The notes beneath the pieces are model-generated. The model searched no databases, was not told where the DNA came from, and saw only the letters and a list, made by a program, of their open reading frames with translations. A stretch of 64,000 bases of DNA from Candidatus Fraserbacteria bacterium (GTDB taxonomy: Bacteria; Bipolaricaulota; Bipolaricaulia; RBG-16-55-9; JAJCYT01): assembly GCA_029262795.1 (NCBI GenBank), contig JAJCYT010000035.1:1-64000 (forward strand), written 5' to 3'. Shown piece by piece: positions 16,797 through 25,472 of this stretch (positions are counted from its first letter, which is position 1; every line of letters begins with the position of its first letter). A program made the position numbers and the translations under genes.

Positions 16797-17267
16797 ATGA
16801 TGTCCAGAGTCGATTTATTTAAACAACAGTTTCAGATGATTTCTACAATCCTTACCGATGCAGCGAGCAACATTCCAGATGATAAAGCTGAATGGAATCC
16901 GGAAGGCAAAGGCCGCAGCGCCAAAGGCATTTTGGAGCACATGGCCGCCTCAAATTATGGATTTTCAAAGGTAATCGCTGGAGAAGAACTAAACCTCGCA
17001 ATAGACAAAAGCAATCGTAAAGATGTGGCCTTACCATCAAGTACTTACGAAAATGCCTTGAAACGGTATCGAAAGAGCATAGATGCTGTGGTCAAATCAA
17101 TGGAAGCCTTGCCGGACAAGCAACTGCTTGAGGAGCGCACTTTGCCTTGGGGCGATACCAGCAACACAGCCACGGCCATGAATATCGTCAGTTTTCATAC
17201 CATGTATCACGCAGGTCAACTGAACTACATGCAAACCCTGTGGGGCGATGATGAGGATCGGCTTTAG
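16797..17267 (+). CDS. DinB family metal-dependent protein
   Basis: This is a DinB/YfiT four-helix-bundle protein of 156 residues. The visible metal-ligand positions are EHMAAS near residue 45 and HTMYHAGQLNYMQTLWGDD near the C-terminus. Members bind zinc or nickel, and some transfer thiols such as mycothiol or bacillithiol. A GGGAGG site lies just before the start (ATGATG). A second DinB protein is at 50386. The stop overlaps the convergent gene at 17264. Confidence 0.85.
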   Translation: MMSRVDLFKQQFQMISTILTDAASNIPDDKAEWNPEGKGRSAKGILEHMAASNYGFSKVIAGEELNLAIDKSNRKDVALPSSTYENALKRYRKSIDAVVKSMEALPDKQLLEERTLPWGDTSNTATAMNIVSFHTMYHAGQLNYMQTLWGDDEDRL

Positions 17268-17563
17268 CGAGATTCTGGAGCGCGAAAAGTAAAGTAATAA
17301 GGAACAGAGACGAGGACAGAGAATATAAGGTGTGCAAAAAACCAGGGCCAACGTTTGTGACGAAAGCTGTGTATAAGCGTTTGAAGAAATAAAACGGCTA
17401 TGCGCACAGATGCTACGCTTACCAAGACGTCCATCATAGGTATTCGTGCGCTGCGCATGAATCCGAAAAAAAATAGCCCCAACATAATGAGTGCAACGTT
17501 TACCGTCACATCTCGAATCAGGTAACTTGGTTCTTGTTCCTGCATGATTCTGGATTCAACCAT
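17264..17563 (-). CDS. Small three-helix membrane protein
   Basis: The 99-residue protein has three predicted helices: VALIMLGLFFFGFM, SVRIAVLFLQTLIHSF and FFAHLIFSVLVSVPYYF. A basic loop RHKRWPW lies between the last two. I do not recognise a family. A decayed copy with the matching segment QTLYHAIRHRRWNW follows upstream at 17647, so this gene is the intact member of a duplication. It is convergent with and overlaps the DinB gene by 4 nt. Confidence 0.65.
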   Translation of the reverse strand: MVESRIMQEQEPSYLIRDVTVNVALIMLGLFFFGFMRSARIPMMDVLVSVASVRIAVLFLQTLIHSFRHKRWPWFFAHLIFSVLVSVPYYFTFRAPESR

Positions 17564-17646
17564 AGTTTAATCATAACAAGTTTGTTGTGTGACGCTAAGC
17601 TATCATTTCTCTTGGAGGCCGATGAAAATCTTTTGGGCTGCGAAAT

Positions 17647-17877
17647 TCAAAAAAATAAGCGATAGATGCAAAAAAATAAACTGACGAAATGCAGCGTTAT
17701 CCAATTCCAACGTCGATGGCGAATGGCATGATAGAGTGTTTGACCAAACAACAATAACAATGTGAATTCCAGCAAAATGGATTGTTCAGCCTAGAAAATC
17801 AGCTCAATTTGGGTCTGTAACGGACATTCTTTCGCTATGATTAATAGAGGATAGAAAAAATTGAAAAATGCAGCCAT
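17647..17877 (-). pseudogene. Decayed paralogue of the 17264 membrane protein
   Basis: Reading the minus strand from ATG 17877 gives MAAFFNFFYPLLIIAK, then an in-frame TAG at 17793-17791, then AEQSILLEF, LLLLFGQTLYHAIRHRRWNW and FVSLFFCIYRLFF, ending TGA at 17647. The second half aligns with VLFLQTLIHSFRHKRWPWFF of the neighbouring gene. One frame holds the whole similarity, broken only by the TAG. This accounts for most of the otherwise empty 415-bp gap at 17564-17978. Confidence 0.6.
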
Positions 17878-17978
17878 TCTGGCGATGGAATGCTAGGCCC
17901 CGATCATTGTTTTCATTACATTCAGCATGCTTTGGCTTGATGTATAAATAAAAGGTGTAATCTTTAGGAGGTTATGAC

Positions 17979-19313
17979 ATGAAATCCAAGCTGATCGCAT
18001 TGGCGGTCATCATTTTTGTGTTAGCGGGTTTCTCTACCTCGGCCCAGATTGATGACAACATTGCTCCTGTACAAATTTCGACAAGTGACGTCGTCTGTGC
18101 TGCACGCGGCGGATGTCAACCAGCCATGGCTGTTGATGACAACCTTATTTTTGTGGTGTGGCCAGAAAAAGATGGAGACAATCAAAATACGCTCTACTTT
18201 GCCACCTCAACAGATGAAGGCCAAACGTTTGCTTCACCCACTGCTATTCCGATCACAACCAGTCCAAACACGCGTCATCCAGCAGTCACAATTGCCGAAG
18301 ACGGCACTGTTTTGCTGACTTGGACAGATGATCGAACTGGCAATGACGAGGTGTTGATTACCGCTTCTAACGATGATGGCAGCACCTGGAAATGGGATGA
18401 CAATGGAGATTTCTTTAACCTTTCAAACAACGAAGGTGAATCTTTTGAACCCAGTGTGAGCGCCTCTCAGTTTGGGACCGTGATGATTGCCTGGTCCGAC
18501 AACACGATTGATGAGGATATTAACCCTGATGGAGGACGCAATATTTTCATTCGGGTTACCTTTAACCCTGGTCAGGCAGGCCAAAACGTATTGGACTTAT
18601 TCTCAAGAGCCGACACATTAAATGTATCTAAGAGGTTCATTGCATCACTGGGATCCCCAGCAACGGCACCCCAAGTTGAATTTAGCCCGACAAGCACGCT
18701 TGACAATCCTGGATTGTTTTTGGTCTGGCAACAGGCAGTCACCAGTGATGAAGAAATTTTCTTTCATCAGCTTCAGGCCTTTACCCCGGTGATTGTTTCT
18801 GATCCTGATGTGTCGTTCGAATCCCGAAACCCGACGTTTGCTGTAACGACTTTAGATCAAATGAGCAGTGTTCTGGAATTAACACAGGCGGTTATTGCCT
18901 GGGAGGAGCCAGCAGGTTCACGCTCTCGAATTATGTCGTCCGGTTCAACGGAAGTGAGTTTGCCATTTACACAACCAACATTCTCTGATCGGATTTTGGA
19001 GCTTTCGGATACGGACGAATTTGCCACCAATCCAGATATTACTGCCAACTCTGAAGGAGAATTCTTTATTGTTTGGCAATCGGACGATTTAGATTCAAGT
19101 GATCCAACAGCGATTAGAATGCGATTCTTATCCAATGCTTTTAGCCCTGTAATCAACATTTCTGAACGTGACGGTGAAATTACGGGCGATGCCATGAATC
19201 CAGTCGTTGGCACAGACTTAAATAAGGTTTACGTGGCCTGGGTTGAAGAAAGCAATGTAGATGGATTTTCTGATATTTACTTTGCAGGCCGTTCAAGGCT
19301 GGATCCCTTTTAA
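17979..19313 (+). CDS. Secreted sialidase-like (BNR-repeat) beta-propeller protein
   Basis: A signal peptide (residues 1-23, ending TSAQI) is followed by a propeller of 6-7 blades with Asp-box-like turns, including NTLYFATSTDEGQTF, DEVLITASNDDGSTWKWDD, RNIFIRVTF, PGLFLVWQQAVTSDEEIFF and NPDITANSEGEFFIVWQS. The fold is that of sialidases and related exported binding proteins. The Arg triad and Asp/Glu set of true sialidases are not evident, so I call it a propeller of unknown ligand. A GGAGG site precedes ATG 17979, and a strong terminator follows at 19378. Confidence 0.75.
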   Translation: MKSKLIALAVIIFVLAGFSTSAQIDDNIAPVQISTSDVVCAARGGCQPAMAVDDNLIFVVWPEKDGDNQNTLYFATSTDEGQTFASPTAIPITTSPNTRHPAVTIAEDGTVLLTWTDDRTGNDEVLITASNDDGSTWKWDDNGDFFNLSNNEGESFEPSVSASQFGTVMIAWSDNTIDEDINPDGGRNIFIRVTFNPGQAGQNVLDLFSRADTLNVSKRFIASLGSPATAPQVEFSPTSTLDNPGLFLVWQQAVTSDEEIFFHQLQAFTPVIVSDPDVSFESRNPTFAVTTLDQMSSVLELTQAVIAWEEPAGSRSRIMSSGSTEVSLPFTQPTFSDRILELSDTDEFATNPDITANSEGEFFIVWQSDDLDSSDPTAIRMRFLSNAFSPVINISERDGEITGDAMNPVVGTDLNKVYVAWVEESNVDGFSDIYFAGRSRLDPF

Positions 19314-19377
19314 CGCTTAAGATTAAGTTGATCCACGACCATTCATTTGTGGTGGTCATTCGATATAGAAATTGAAA

Positions 19378-19418
19378 AACGCACCCATGGCAACCCTATA
19401 TGGGTGCGTTCCTTTTTT
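19378..19418 (+). terminator. Rho-independent terminator
   Basis: An 11-bp perfect stem (AACGCACCCAT at 19378-19388 with ATGGGTGCGTT at 19400-19410) is followed by CCTTTTTT. It closes the gene ending at 19313. Confidence 0.85.
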
Positions 19419-19531
19419 AAAAAATCTCCACAAAAGTCTCACATCACACACATTTGCTCCTCACGTTGGTTGCCTACACTGCGAGCATGAACTTAAACAA
19501 AACGCTTGTGAGCAGTGAAAGGAAACCAAAT

Positions 19532-20344
19532 ATGAAACACGCAAAGAAATTCATCCTCGTCGCTTTAGCCATCTTGATTGGTTGGGGTGCTGTGGGGGCC
19601 ACGGCACAAAGTGAGTTGTCTAATAATGAAATCTTGCAGACGATGGATTTGGCCCGCTTTGAAGCCTTCCGCCCAGAAGACATCCCTCCGGGTTTTAATC
19701 CCAGAACGGACAATTTGCCAACTGGATTGGTTTACACATTGGAAATTGAAGCGTTACGCCCCGATGGCAACTCTAAAGCCGTTGTTCAGGTGTCACAATT
19801 AAACTTTGCCACCGCACGCATTGATTATTTAGAGCCAGCGGAGCTGGCTGGCGATGTGTTTATTGCAAGCCGCTTTGAAGATTCCGTGGTGTTTTGGAAC
19901 CCCGATTTGATTACGCCACTACAAATTAATGGTGCATTTGAAGTATTCGGTGATGCCACTGTTTGGGAAGTCATGGGCATTCCACTGGCCAGACTCTTTA
20001 GCATTGACGAATCCAGCGAAGTAACCTTGGAAGATGGCAGCACGGCACTGTCCTTTGACATGAGCAGTAATCGCCAAAGATTTCCATTTTCTCAAGCCAC
20101 AGTCACGGCTGATCCTGAAACTTTGCAACCCATCACCCTGAACTTGTTTGATCAGGATGGCGACCCATTGCACGAAAACACTTTTTTGAGCTATACCATC
20201 TCTGAAGATGGTCGAGCGCACTACGAGCAACAGCTTTTGAATAACTTGGTCATCCCAGGCAATCAGACGTTGTTGACCATCATTGGAATTGATCATGTGG
20301 CTATGGATGAAAGTTTCTTTGACATAGAAAAATTAGGTGAATAA
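19532..20344 (+). CDS. Exported LolA-like outer-membrane lipoprotein-sorting domain protein
   Basis: I place the start at ATG 19532, after GAAAGGA; it gives a clean signal peptide (MKHAKKFILVALAILIGWGA, cut near ATAQS). The frame back to 19454 adds a poor leader. The mature protein has the half-barrel pattern of LolA/LppX-type proteins: ILQTMDLARFEAFRPE, NLPTGLVYTLEIEALRPDGN, DSVVFWNPDLITPLQING and a late TISEDGRAHYEQQLLNNLVIP. These carry lipids or lipoproteins across the periplasm. It is monocistronic and ends at a strong terminator. Confidence 0.6.
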   Translation: MKHAKKFILVALAILIGWGAVGATAQSELSNNEILQTMDLARFEAFRPEDIPPGFNPRTDNLPTGLVYTLEIEALRPDGNSKAVVQVSQLNFATARIDYLEPAELAGDVFIASRFEDSVVFWNPDLITPLQINGAFEVFGDATVWEVMGIPLARLFSIDESSEVTLEDGSTALSFDMSSNRQRFPFSQATVTADPETLQPITLNLFDQDGDPLHENTFLSYTISEDGRAHYEQQLLNNLVIPGNQTLLTIIGIDHVAMDESFFDIEKLGE

Positions 20345-20381
20345 ATACCCTATCACCAATCTTAATTAGAAAACGTTATGA

Positions 20382-20416
20382 GAAAAGCCCACGCTCAATT
20401 TGAGCGTGGGCTTTTC
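20382..20416 (+). terminator. Strong hairpin terminator
   Basis: A 17-bp perfect stem (GAAAAGCCCACGCTCAA with its complement, 20382-20398 and 20400-20416) has a minimal loop. The right arm itself ends in CTTTTC. It separates the gene ending at 20344 from the cNMP-binding gene. Confidence 0.85.
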
Positions 20417-20509
20417 CATTTGTCATGCCCAAGATGATTAACTTGCAATTGAGGTAGGGTTCCGTTTAGTCTGATAGAAAACCAAGGATGAATTCTCAGG
20501 GAGTTTGAG

Positions 20510-20932
20510 ATGTTTGGAAAACCATCTGCAAAAATTGAAGCAATTAAAACGGTTCCAATGTTTTCCAGCTTGGATAAGAAACATTTAGAATTGATCAGTA
20601 AGCAGTTCGATGAAGTCACACTGTCTTCAGGAAATGTGTTGGCTGAACAAGGAAAAATCGGTCAAGAATTTATCATTATATTAGAAGGTCAAGCCCGCGT
20701 GGAAAAAGATGGCAAGCAAATTAACACCTTGTTTGCAGGGTCTTTCTTTGGCGAGATAGCGTTGTTGGATCGCGGCCCTAGAACTGCTTCGGTTATTGCT
20801 GAAACAGATGTGGATTTATTGGTCCTCAGTGCGCAGTATTTTGATGATCTGCTTGATGAAATCCCTGAAATGTCTCGCGCGCTATTACGCTCTTTGAGCT
20901 TGTATATTCGCAATCTGCAAACCCCAACATAA
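20510..20932 (+). CDS. Stand-alone cyclic-nucleotide-binding domain protein
   Basis: The 140 residues are a single cNMP-binding beta-roll: FSSLDKKHLELISKQF, LAEQGKIGQEFIIILEGQARV, and a phosphate-binding cassette FFGEIALLDRGPRTASVIAE with the usual Glu and Arg. The C-terminal helix follows, but no helix-turn-helix or other output domain. It therefore senses cAMP or cGMP and must act through a partner. A class III cyclase gene is at 51995. A GGGAG site precedes the ATG. The next gene (sulfotransferase) starts 40 nt later and may be co-transcribed. Confidence 0.88.
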   Translation: MFGKPSAKIEAIKTVPMFSSLDKKHLELISKQFDEVTLSSGNVLAEQGKIGQEFIIILEGQARVEKDGKQINTLFAGSFFGEIALLDRGPRTASVIAETDVDLLVLSAQYFDDLLDEIPEMSRALLRSLSLYIRNLQTPT

Positions 20933-20972
20933 AAGAGAATTTTGCTGTTGAGGGTGGAATGTTTTTTCATGA

Positions 20973-21563
20973 GTGACCATGATCTCTCACAAACATCAAT
21001 TTATATTTATCCACATCCCAAAAACCGGCGGTAGTTCTATCGAAAAGGCGCTATGGGATTCCTCGTGCGATTGGGTGTCTGATCAATGGGATGAACGAGT
21101 GTCTCATACGGCCTTAAATCACCTTACCCTCCAAGAAATGATTGATTATGAATTGATCGATGTGGAAACCGCTTGTGCTTACTTTAAGTTTTGTTTTGTG
21201 CGCAACCCCTGGGATCGCGCTGTGTCTGAGGTGTGTTATTTGTCTCAAATTTTTAGAGGAGATGAGATATCAGAAAAGCTCGAGTATCTTTTAAAGCTGG
21301 AAAAATATGGAAACCATATTCGGCCTCAATTGGATTTTATTGAAAATGAGCATGGCATTGAAGTGGATTTCGTTGGGCGCTTTGAGCATTTACAGAAAGA
21401 CTTTAATTGGATAAGCACTATTCTGGGGCTGCCACAGAAAATGTTGCCTCATATTGCAAAAACTGATCATCAATCTTACAAAGACTACTATAGCGATGTG
21501 CTTCGACAGCAAATGACAGACAAGTACCAGCAAGATATTTTACGTTTTGGTTATCAATTTTAG
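20973..21563 (+). CDS. Sulfotransferase family 2-type protein
   Basis: The N-terminus FIFIHIPKTGGSSIEKAL is the 5'-phosphosulfate-binding loop of carbohydrate sulfotransferases (family 2/heparan type). FCFVRNPWDRAVSEV is the 3'-phosphate-binding strand. LPHIAKTDHQSYKDYYSD and KYQQDILRFGYQF form the usual end. The length of 196 is compact. It probably adds sulfate to a glycan. The start is GTG 20973 or ATG 20979; neither has a strong site. It lies between the cNMP-binding gene and a glycosyltransferase, suggesting a surface-glycan job. Confidence 0.88.
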   Translation: MTMISHKHQFIFIHIPKTGGSSIEKALWDSSCDWVSDQWDERVSHTALNHLTLQEMIDYELIDVETACAYFKFCFVRNPWDRAVSEVCYLSQIFRGDEISEKLEYLLKLEKYGNHIRPQLDFIENEHGIEVDFVGRFEHLQKDFNWISTILGLPQKMLPHIAKTDHQSYKDYYSDVLRQQMTDKYQQDILRFGYQF

Positions 21564-21590
21564 CAATTAGAAAATTTTCAAAGGATATTC

Positions 21591-23105
21591 ATGTCAAACC
21601 ATCTAGATCAAGCAGAGTTGAAGACCCCCAAACTAACCATAGGGATGGCTACTTTTGACGATTACGATGGTGTGTATTTCACGATTCAATCTATCCGTTT
21701 GCATCACCCAGAGGTGCGGGATCAAATAGCTTTCTTGGTTGTTGATAATAACCCTTCCGGTTCTGCTGCTGAAAATTTGATCGCGCTTGATTATTGGATA
21801 CCCAACTATCGCTATTTGCCATTTACTGAGGTGAATGGCACCGCTGCACCACGCGATTTAATTTTTCGGGAGGCAACAACGCCCTATGTGATGTGCATGG
21901 ACAGCCATATTTTGCTTGCCCCTGGGGCCATTGCCCGCCTCATCAACTATTTTGATCAACACCCTGATTGCAAAGATCTGCTTCAGGGGCCTATGTTTTA
22001 CGATGGGTTGCAAGATGTGGCCGATCACTTTCGGCCTGTGTGGTCGGAAGGGATGTACGGTCAATGGGGTGTGGACGAACGCAGTGCGGATCCTGAACAT
22101 GCACCATTTGAAATTGAAATGCAGGGATTGGGTCTGTTTGCCTGTCGAAAAGATGCCTGGTTAGGATTCAATCCACGCTTTTTAGGCTTTGGTGGTGAAG
22201 AGGGTTATATCCACGAAAAATTTCGTCAGGCAGGACATCGTGCCCTTTGTTTGCCATTTTTGCGTTGGTTACATCGATTTGCCCGGCCCAAAGGCGTCCC
22301 TTATCGAAACACCTGGGAAGATCGATTGCGCAATTACCTGATTGGCCATCATGAACTCGGCTTGGACCCAGCGCCTGTGGAAGCACATTTTAAAGAGTTG
22401 ATGGCACCAGAAACCTTTGAGCATCAATTTCTTACAGTATTAAAAGAAATTAGCAACCCTTTCTTTTCGATTGATGCAATTTATTGCATCAATTTAGATC
22501 GCAAGACTGATCGCTGGGAACAGATGAAATACCGCTTAAAAAATTTGGGAATTTTTGATCGGGTTCGTCGATTTAGCGCAATAGAAACACCAGAAAACCA
22601 CCACGTTGGGTGTGCGTTGTCGCATCGTGCGATTATTGCCCAAGCGCAAAAATGCGGATACGAAACAGTTATGGTAATTGAAGATGATGCCATTTTTTTA
22701 GAAGACACACCCGTTCACTTAAAGCGCAGCCTTGATGAACTTGCAAGCCAAGACTGGTCTTTACTGCATTTAGGCGGCCATCGATGGGGAAATGAATTTG
22801 AAAAAGTAGAGGGGTGTCAATATTTGGAACACCCATACCCCGTGCTCACCACCACCGCTGCAATGATTTATCATCATTCGATCTTTCAGAAAATACTTGA
22901 TGATATTCCAGATAATCTGAACGACATGCCTGCGTGGGTAAATCATCATATTGCCATTGATCAATATTTCGTTCACTTGAAAAACAAATTTCTTACTGTG
23001 CCTGCAATGGTAACCCAGGCAGAATTAATATCCCAGGAGGATGAAGCTTATCAAACACAATTCAAAATTCAGCTGTTACTTGAGCAAAACAAGCTGCACA
23101 AGTAA
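21591..23105 (+). CDS. Two-domain glycosyltransferase: GT2-like plus GT25
   Basis: Residues about 14-290 form a GT-A domain of family 2 type: LTIGMATFDDYDGVYFTIQSI, FLVVDNNPSG, and MCMDSHILLAPGAI where DSH stands in place of DxD. Residues about 298-500 are a GT25/LPS-biosynthesis domain: IYCINLDRKTDRWEQM, VGCALSHRAIIAQAQ, MVIEDDAIFLED and LLHLGGHRWGNEFEK. GT25 enzymes add sugars to lipo-oligosaccharide or to protein. Fusion of the two suggests stepwise addition of two sugars by one enzyme. AAAGGA supports ATG 21591. It follows the sulfotransferase by 28 nt. Confidence 0.88.
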   Translation: MSNHLDQAELKTPKLTIGMATFDDYDGVYFTIQSIRLHHPEVRDQIAFLVVDNNPSGSAAENLIALDYWIPNYRYLPFTEVNGTAAPRDLIFREATTPYVMCMDSHILLAPGAIARLINYFDQHPDCKDLLQGPMFYDGLQDVADHFRPVWSEGMYGQWGVDERSADPEHAPFEIEMQGLGLFACRKDAWLGFNPRFLGFGGEEGYIHEKFRQAGHRALCLPFLRWLHRFARPKGVPYRNTWEDRLRNYLIGHHELGLDPAPVEAHFKELMAPETFEHQFLTVLKEISNPFFSIDAIYCINLDRKTDRWEQMKYRLKNLGIFDRVRRFSAIETPENHHVGCALSHRAIIAQAQKCGYETVMVIEDDAIFLEDTPVHLKRSLDELASQDWSLLHLGGHRWGNEFEKVEGCQYLEHPYPVLTTTAAMIYHHSIFQKILDDIPDNLNDMPAWVNHHIAIDQYFVHLKNKFLTVPAMVTQAELISQEDEAYQTQFKIQLLLEQNKLHK

Positions 23106-23221
23106 TCGCCGCATCTCTTGTGAAATTGACAATTTTTTGAAGACTGGTTATGTTTTGATGATGTGAGAGTTTTCCAATGGGTTGAAATTAATTCAAAACC
23201 AAGTGGGCTGTAAGGAGAGAA

Positions 23222-24115
23222 ATGAGATTTTTTGTACGTCGAGAAGAGGTTCAATTTCATAAAGTAAATGATGAAATTGTATTGCAAGATTTTCAAAATG
23301 ATAAGCTGTATCGCTTAAATCATACAGCGGCCTATGTTTGGCGTCATTGCGATGGGGAAACGCAAGTGGAACAAATGCTTGCCGGTTTAACCAGGGAGCT
23401 AGGGCAGGAAGTGGATGAAGATGTGGTTCATCTTGCTTTGAATCAATTCCAAGAAGCTGGCTTACTGAGCGAAAAATCAGCTTCTCCTTCCAATCTCAAC
23501 CTCTCCAGGCGCAAATTGGTCAGAATGCTGAGTATGGGAGCTGCAGCTTTGTTATTGCCTGTGGTTCAGCAATTGGCATTTGAAGATGCTACTCCTGTTG
23601 CCTTTGCGGGTACACCTTGCCCAACGACTACGGTAACAACAACCAGTGCCCCAACAACAACGGGAACAACAACAACCAGTGCGCCAACAACAACTGGAGA
23701 ACCAACAACGACCTCTGCGCCAGTGACAACTTCGCCACCAGCACCCGAACAATTCCTGGATCAAGGGCCATCTTCGCCGCCAACCGGTTCATCTGATCCC
23801 TTCTTTATTCCTGCCAGCACCCCTGTGCCTTCGAGTGCAATGGGTTTAATTTTTAATCCAGGTGATCCTGAATCGATTCGCTTGGGTATACGTAATTTGA
23901 TTGCTTTTGTTGGTTTATCAGATTTTGAATTACGTCTGGTGGTGCAGTCAGGATTGACTCTCGGGCGTCAATTACAGCGACTATCAGCTATGTTGCTTAC
24001 CCGTCCAGCGCTGTTGGTCGTGGTGGATGCATTGCAGCGTGCCTGGTTGGCTTTGGAACCGGACACACGAAACACATTGCCACCTATCGGATCTATGGAA
24101 CTGCCTCAAACATAA
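23222..24115 (+). CDS. PqqD-like domain protein with twin-arginine-like segment and Thr-rich tail
   Basis: Residues about 8-85 form a PqqD/RRE-like winged-helix domain (IVLQDFQNDKLYRLNHTAAYVWRHCDGET, given as residues 20-48). Such domains grip peptide substrates for modifying enzymes. Residues about 98-125 (SRRKLVRMLSMGAAALLLP) look like a twin-arginine signal or membrane segment in the middle of the chain. A Thr/Ser/Ala-rich low-complexity stretch (about 138-185) follows, then a 110-residue C-terminal region of unknown type. No radical-SAM or protease partner is next to it. AAGGAG precedes ATG 23222. It ends at a bidirectional terminator. Confidence 0.7.
   Translation: MRFFVRREEVQFHKVNDEIVLQDFQNDKLYRLNHTAAYVWRHCDGETQVEQMLAGLTRELGQEVDEDVVHLALNQFQEAGLLSEKSASPSNLNLSRRKLVRMLSMGAAALLLPVVQQLAFEDATPVAFAGTPCPTTTVTTTSAPTTTGTTTTSAPTTTGEPTTTSAPVTTSPPAPEQFLDQGPSSPPTGSSDPFFIPASTPVPSSAMGLIFNPGDPESIRLGIRNLIAFVGLSDFELRLVVQSGLTLGRQLQRLSAMLLTRPALLVVVDALQRAWLALEPDTRNTLPPIGSMELPQT
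23620..23735 (+). repeat. Thr-rich minisatellite inside the PqqD-like gene
   Basis: Imperfect copies of an ACAACAACCAGTGCGCCA unit alternate with ACAACAACTGGA-type spacers. They encode TTTSAPTTTG repeats. This is a coding repeat of the linker, likely unstable in copy number and a possible glycosylation target. Confidence 0.7.
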
Positions 24116-24153
24116 CAAGAGTCAACGGAAAAACTAGAATTAGTGGATAGATA

Positions 24154-24191
24154 AAAATAGGGACTGAATAATTTACTTCAGTCCCTATTTT
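24154..24191. terminator. Bidirectional terminator
   Basis: A perfect 15-bp stem (AAAATAGGGACTGAA at 24154-24168 with TTCAGTCCCTATTTT at 24177-24191), with A-rich and T-rich outer ends, lies between genes converging at 24115 and 24206. Confidence 0.85.
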
Positions 24192-24205
24192 AATTTTGAC
24201 GTTTT

Positions 24206-25378
24206 TTAATCTATTCTGAGACTTTCAGCCATTACATCGCAATGATCAAACGTAAACACATCTACCCCGCCAAGCCGATTTTCCCACATCGGAATCGTTA
24301 GGTCTGCACACATTTGTGCAACCTCATCAAAATAACGGTCAAACAAACGCCAGGGATTGAGGAATCCAACTTCGGCAGCCACTTCCATGAAATCGACGGT
24401 TTGGAGGGCTTGGGCGGCATTGGCTTCGATATCCAAAATATATTCTCGCTGGGTGTAGACATCTTCTCGAGTGGCAAGCCTGTTGATATGTCCACTGACA
24501 AGATAATTGAAGTCGTAGGCTAAAATTTGTTCATGCGCGTTGATGAAGGCAGGAACTTGCTCAGCGACGGCCAGACCCTTAAAAGGCGACCAGCCGGGGA
24601 ACACCACATCAATGAGCAGCAAGGTTTTCTGCTTTGGTGCATAAATGAACAAATTACCCGCTTCATGGACTGGACCACGATAAGTCAGTTCCAAAACTTG
24701 GTTGCCAACTTCAAGGGTGTACTGACGTCTAAACGTTTCTGTTGGCAAAGGCACTGGACCGCCGCCCACAAACACACCCCAAGGAAAACGATTGTGTTCA
24801 CCCATGCCTTCCCTCAACTGCTGATACGTGACGGCGTGGGCAATATAGGTGGCATCTTCTGGAAACATGCTGGCTGCGGCGATGTGATCCGCATGAGAAT
24901 GGCTGTAGATGACGTGTGTAATTGGCTCATCGGTGACTTCAGCCACAGCGGCCAAGTAACGTTCTCCTATGCTGGGTGGGGCATCGACGACGATAACGCC
25001 TTCGCCCGTGGTCATAAACAGGGTGGTGTAAGTGCCTTCGGTTAGCCAGTAGAGGCCATCACCAATTTCTTCAACGTGATAGCCTTTGGCCGGATCAATG
25101 GCAACACCCATTGCAGCGGCAGGCAGTGTTTCGATGGGATTAATGACAATGACTTCAGCAGAAATTTCGGCGATATCTTCGACCACTTCTTCAACCGTTT
25201 CTGCCACCTCATCGACACGTTCTTCTATTTGGTCGACAACGACATCTACCTGAGTTTCAACCACTTGGGAAATGACTACGTCTTTTACTTCAGGTTTTGC
25301 CGACTTGAATGGCATGAAGATCAGGGCACTCACGGCGGCAAATGCCAAGAATCCCAATACAATTAATAAATCTCTCAT
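24206..25378 (-). CDS. Membrane-anchored MBL-fold metallo-hydrolase
   Basis: An AAGGAGG site 9 nt upstream fixes the start at ATG 25378; the earlier TTG (25399) would lie across that site. The N-terminal helix MRDLLIVLGFLAFAAVSALI is followed by about 50 residues of Val/Glu heptads (VVDQIEERVDEVAETVEEVVEDI), a likely coiled-coil stalk. Then comes a metallo-beta-lactamase fold with YSHSHADHIAAASMF (HxHxDH), further His/Asp ligands near GPVHEAGNLFIY and a late SGHINRL. Such proteins hydrolyse esters, lactones or thioesters. The stalk may hold the domain away from the membrane. The substrate is unknown. Confidence 0.88.
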   Translation of the reverse strand: MRDLLIVLGFLAFAAVSALIFMPFKSAKPEVKDVVISQVVETQVDVVVDQIEERVDEVAETVEEVVEDIAEISAEVIVINPIETLPAAAMGVAIDPAKGYHVEEIGDGLYWLTEGTYTTLFMTTGEGVIVVDAPPSIGERYLAAVAEVTDEPITHVIYSHSHADHIAAASMFPEDATYIAHAVTYQQLREGMGEHNRFPWGVFVGGGPVPLPTETFRRQYTLEVGNQVLELTYRGPVHEAGNLFIYAPKQKTLLLIDVVFPGWSPFKGLAVAEQVPAFINAHEQILAYDFNYLVSGHINRLATREDVYTQREYILDIEANAAQALQTVDFMEVAAEVGFLNPWRLFDRYFDEVAQMCADLTIPMWENRLGGVDVFTFDHCDVMAESLRID

Positions 25379-25472
25379 TACCTTTCCCCTCCTTAGCAAA
25401 TTTCAGTAGGGAAAGTATAAATCAACTATGATGCTGATGTAAATCAGGATTGATCTAGGATAATCAGCAAAA

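Noticed and set aside
23620..23735. Short repeats of the ACAACAACCAGTGC type as a possible CRISPR or origin iteron
   Set aside because: They stay in frame and encode a Thr/Ser/Ala-rich linker.
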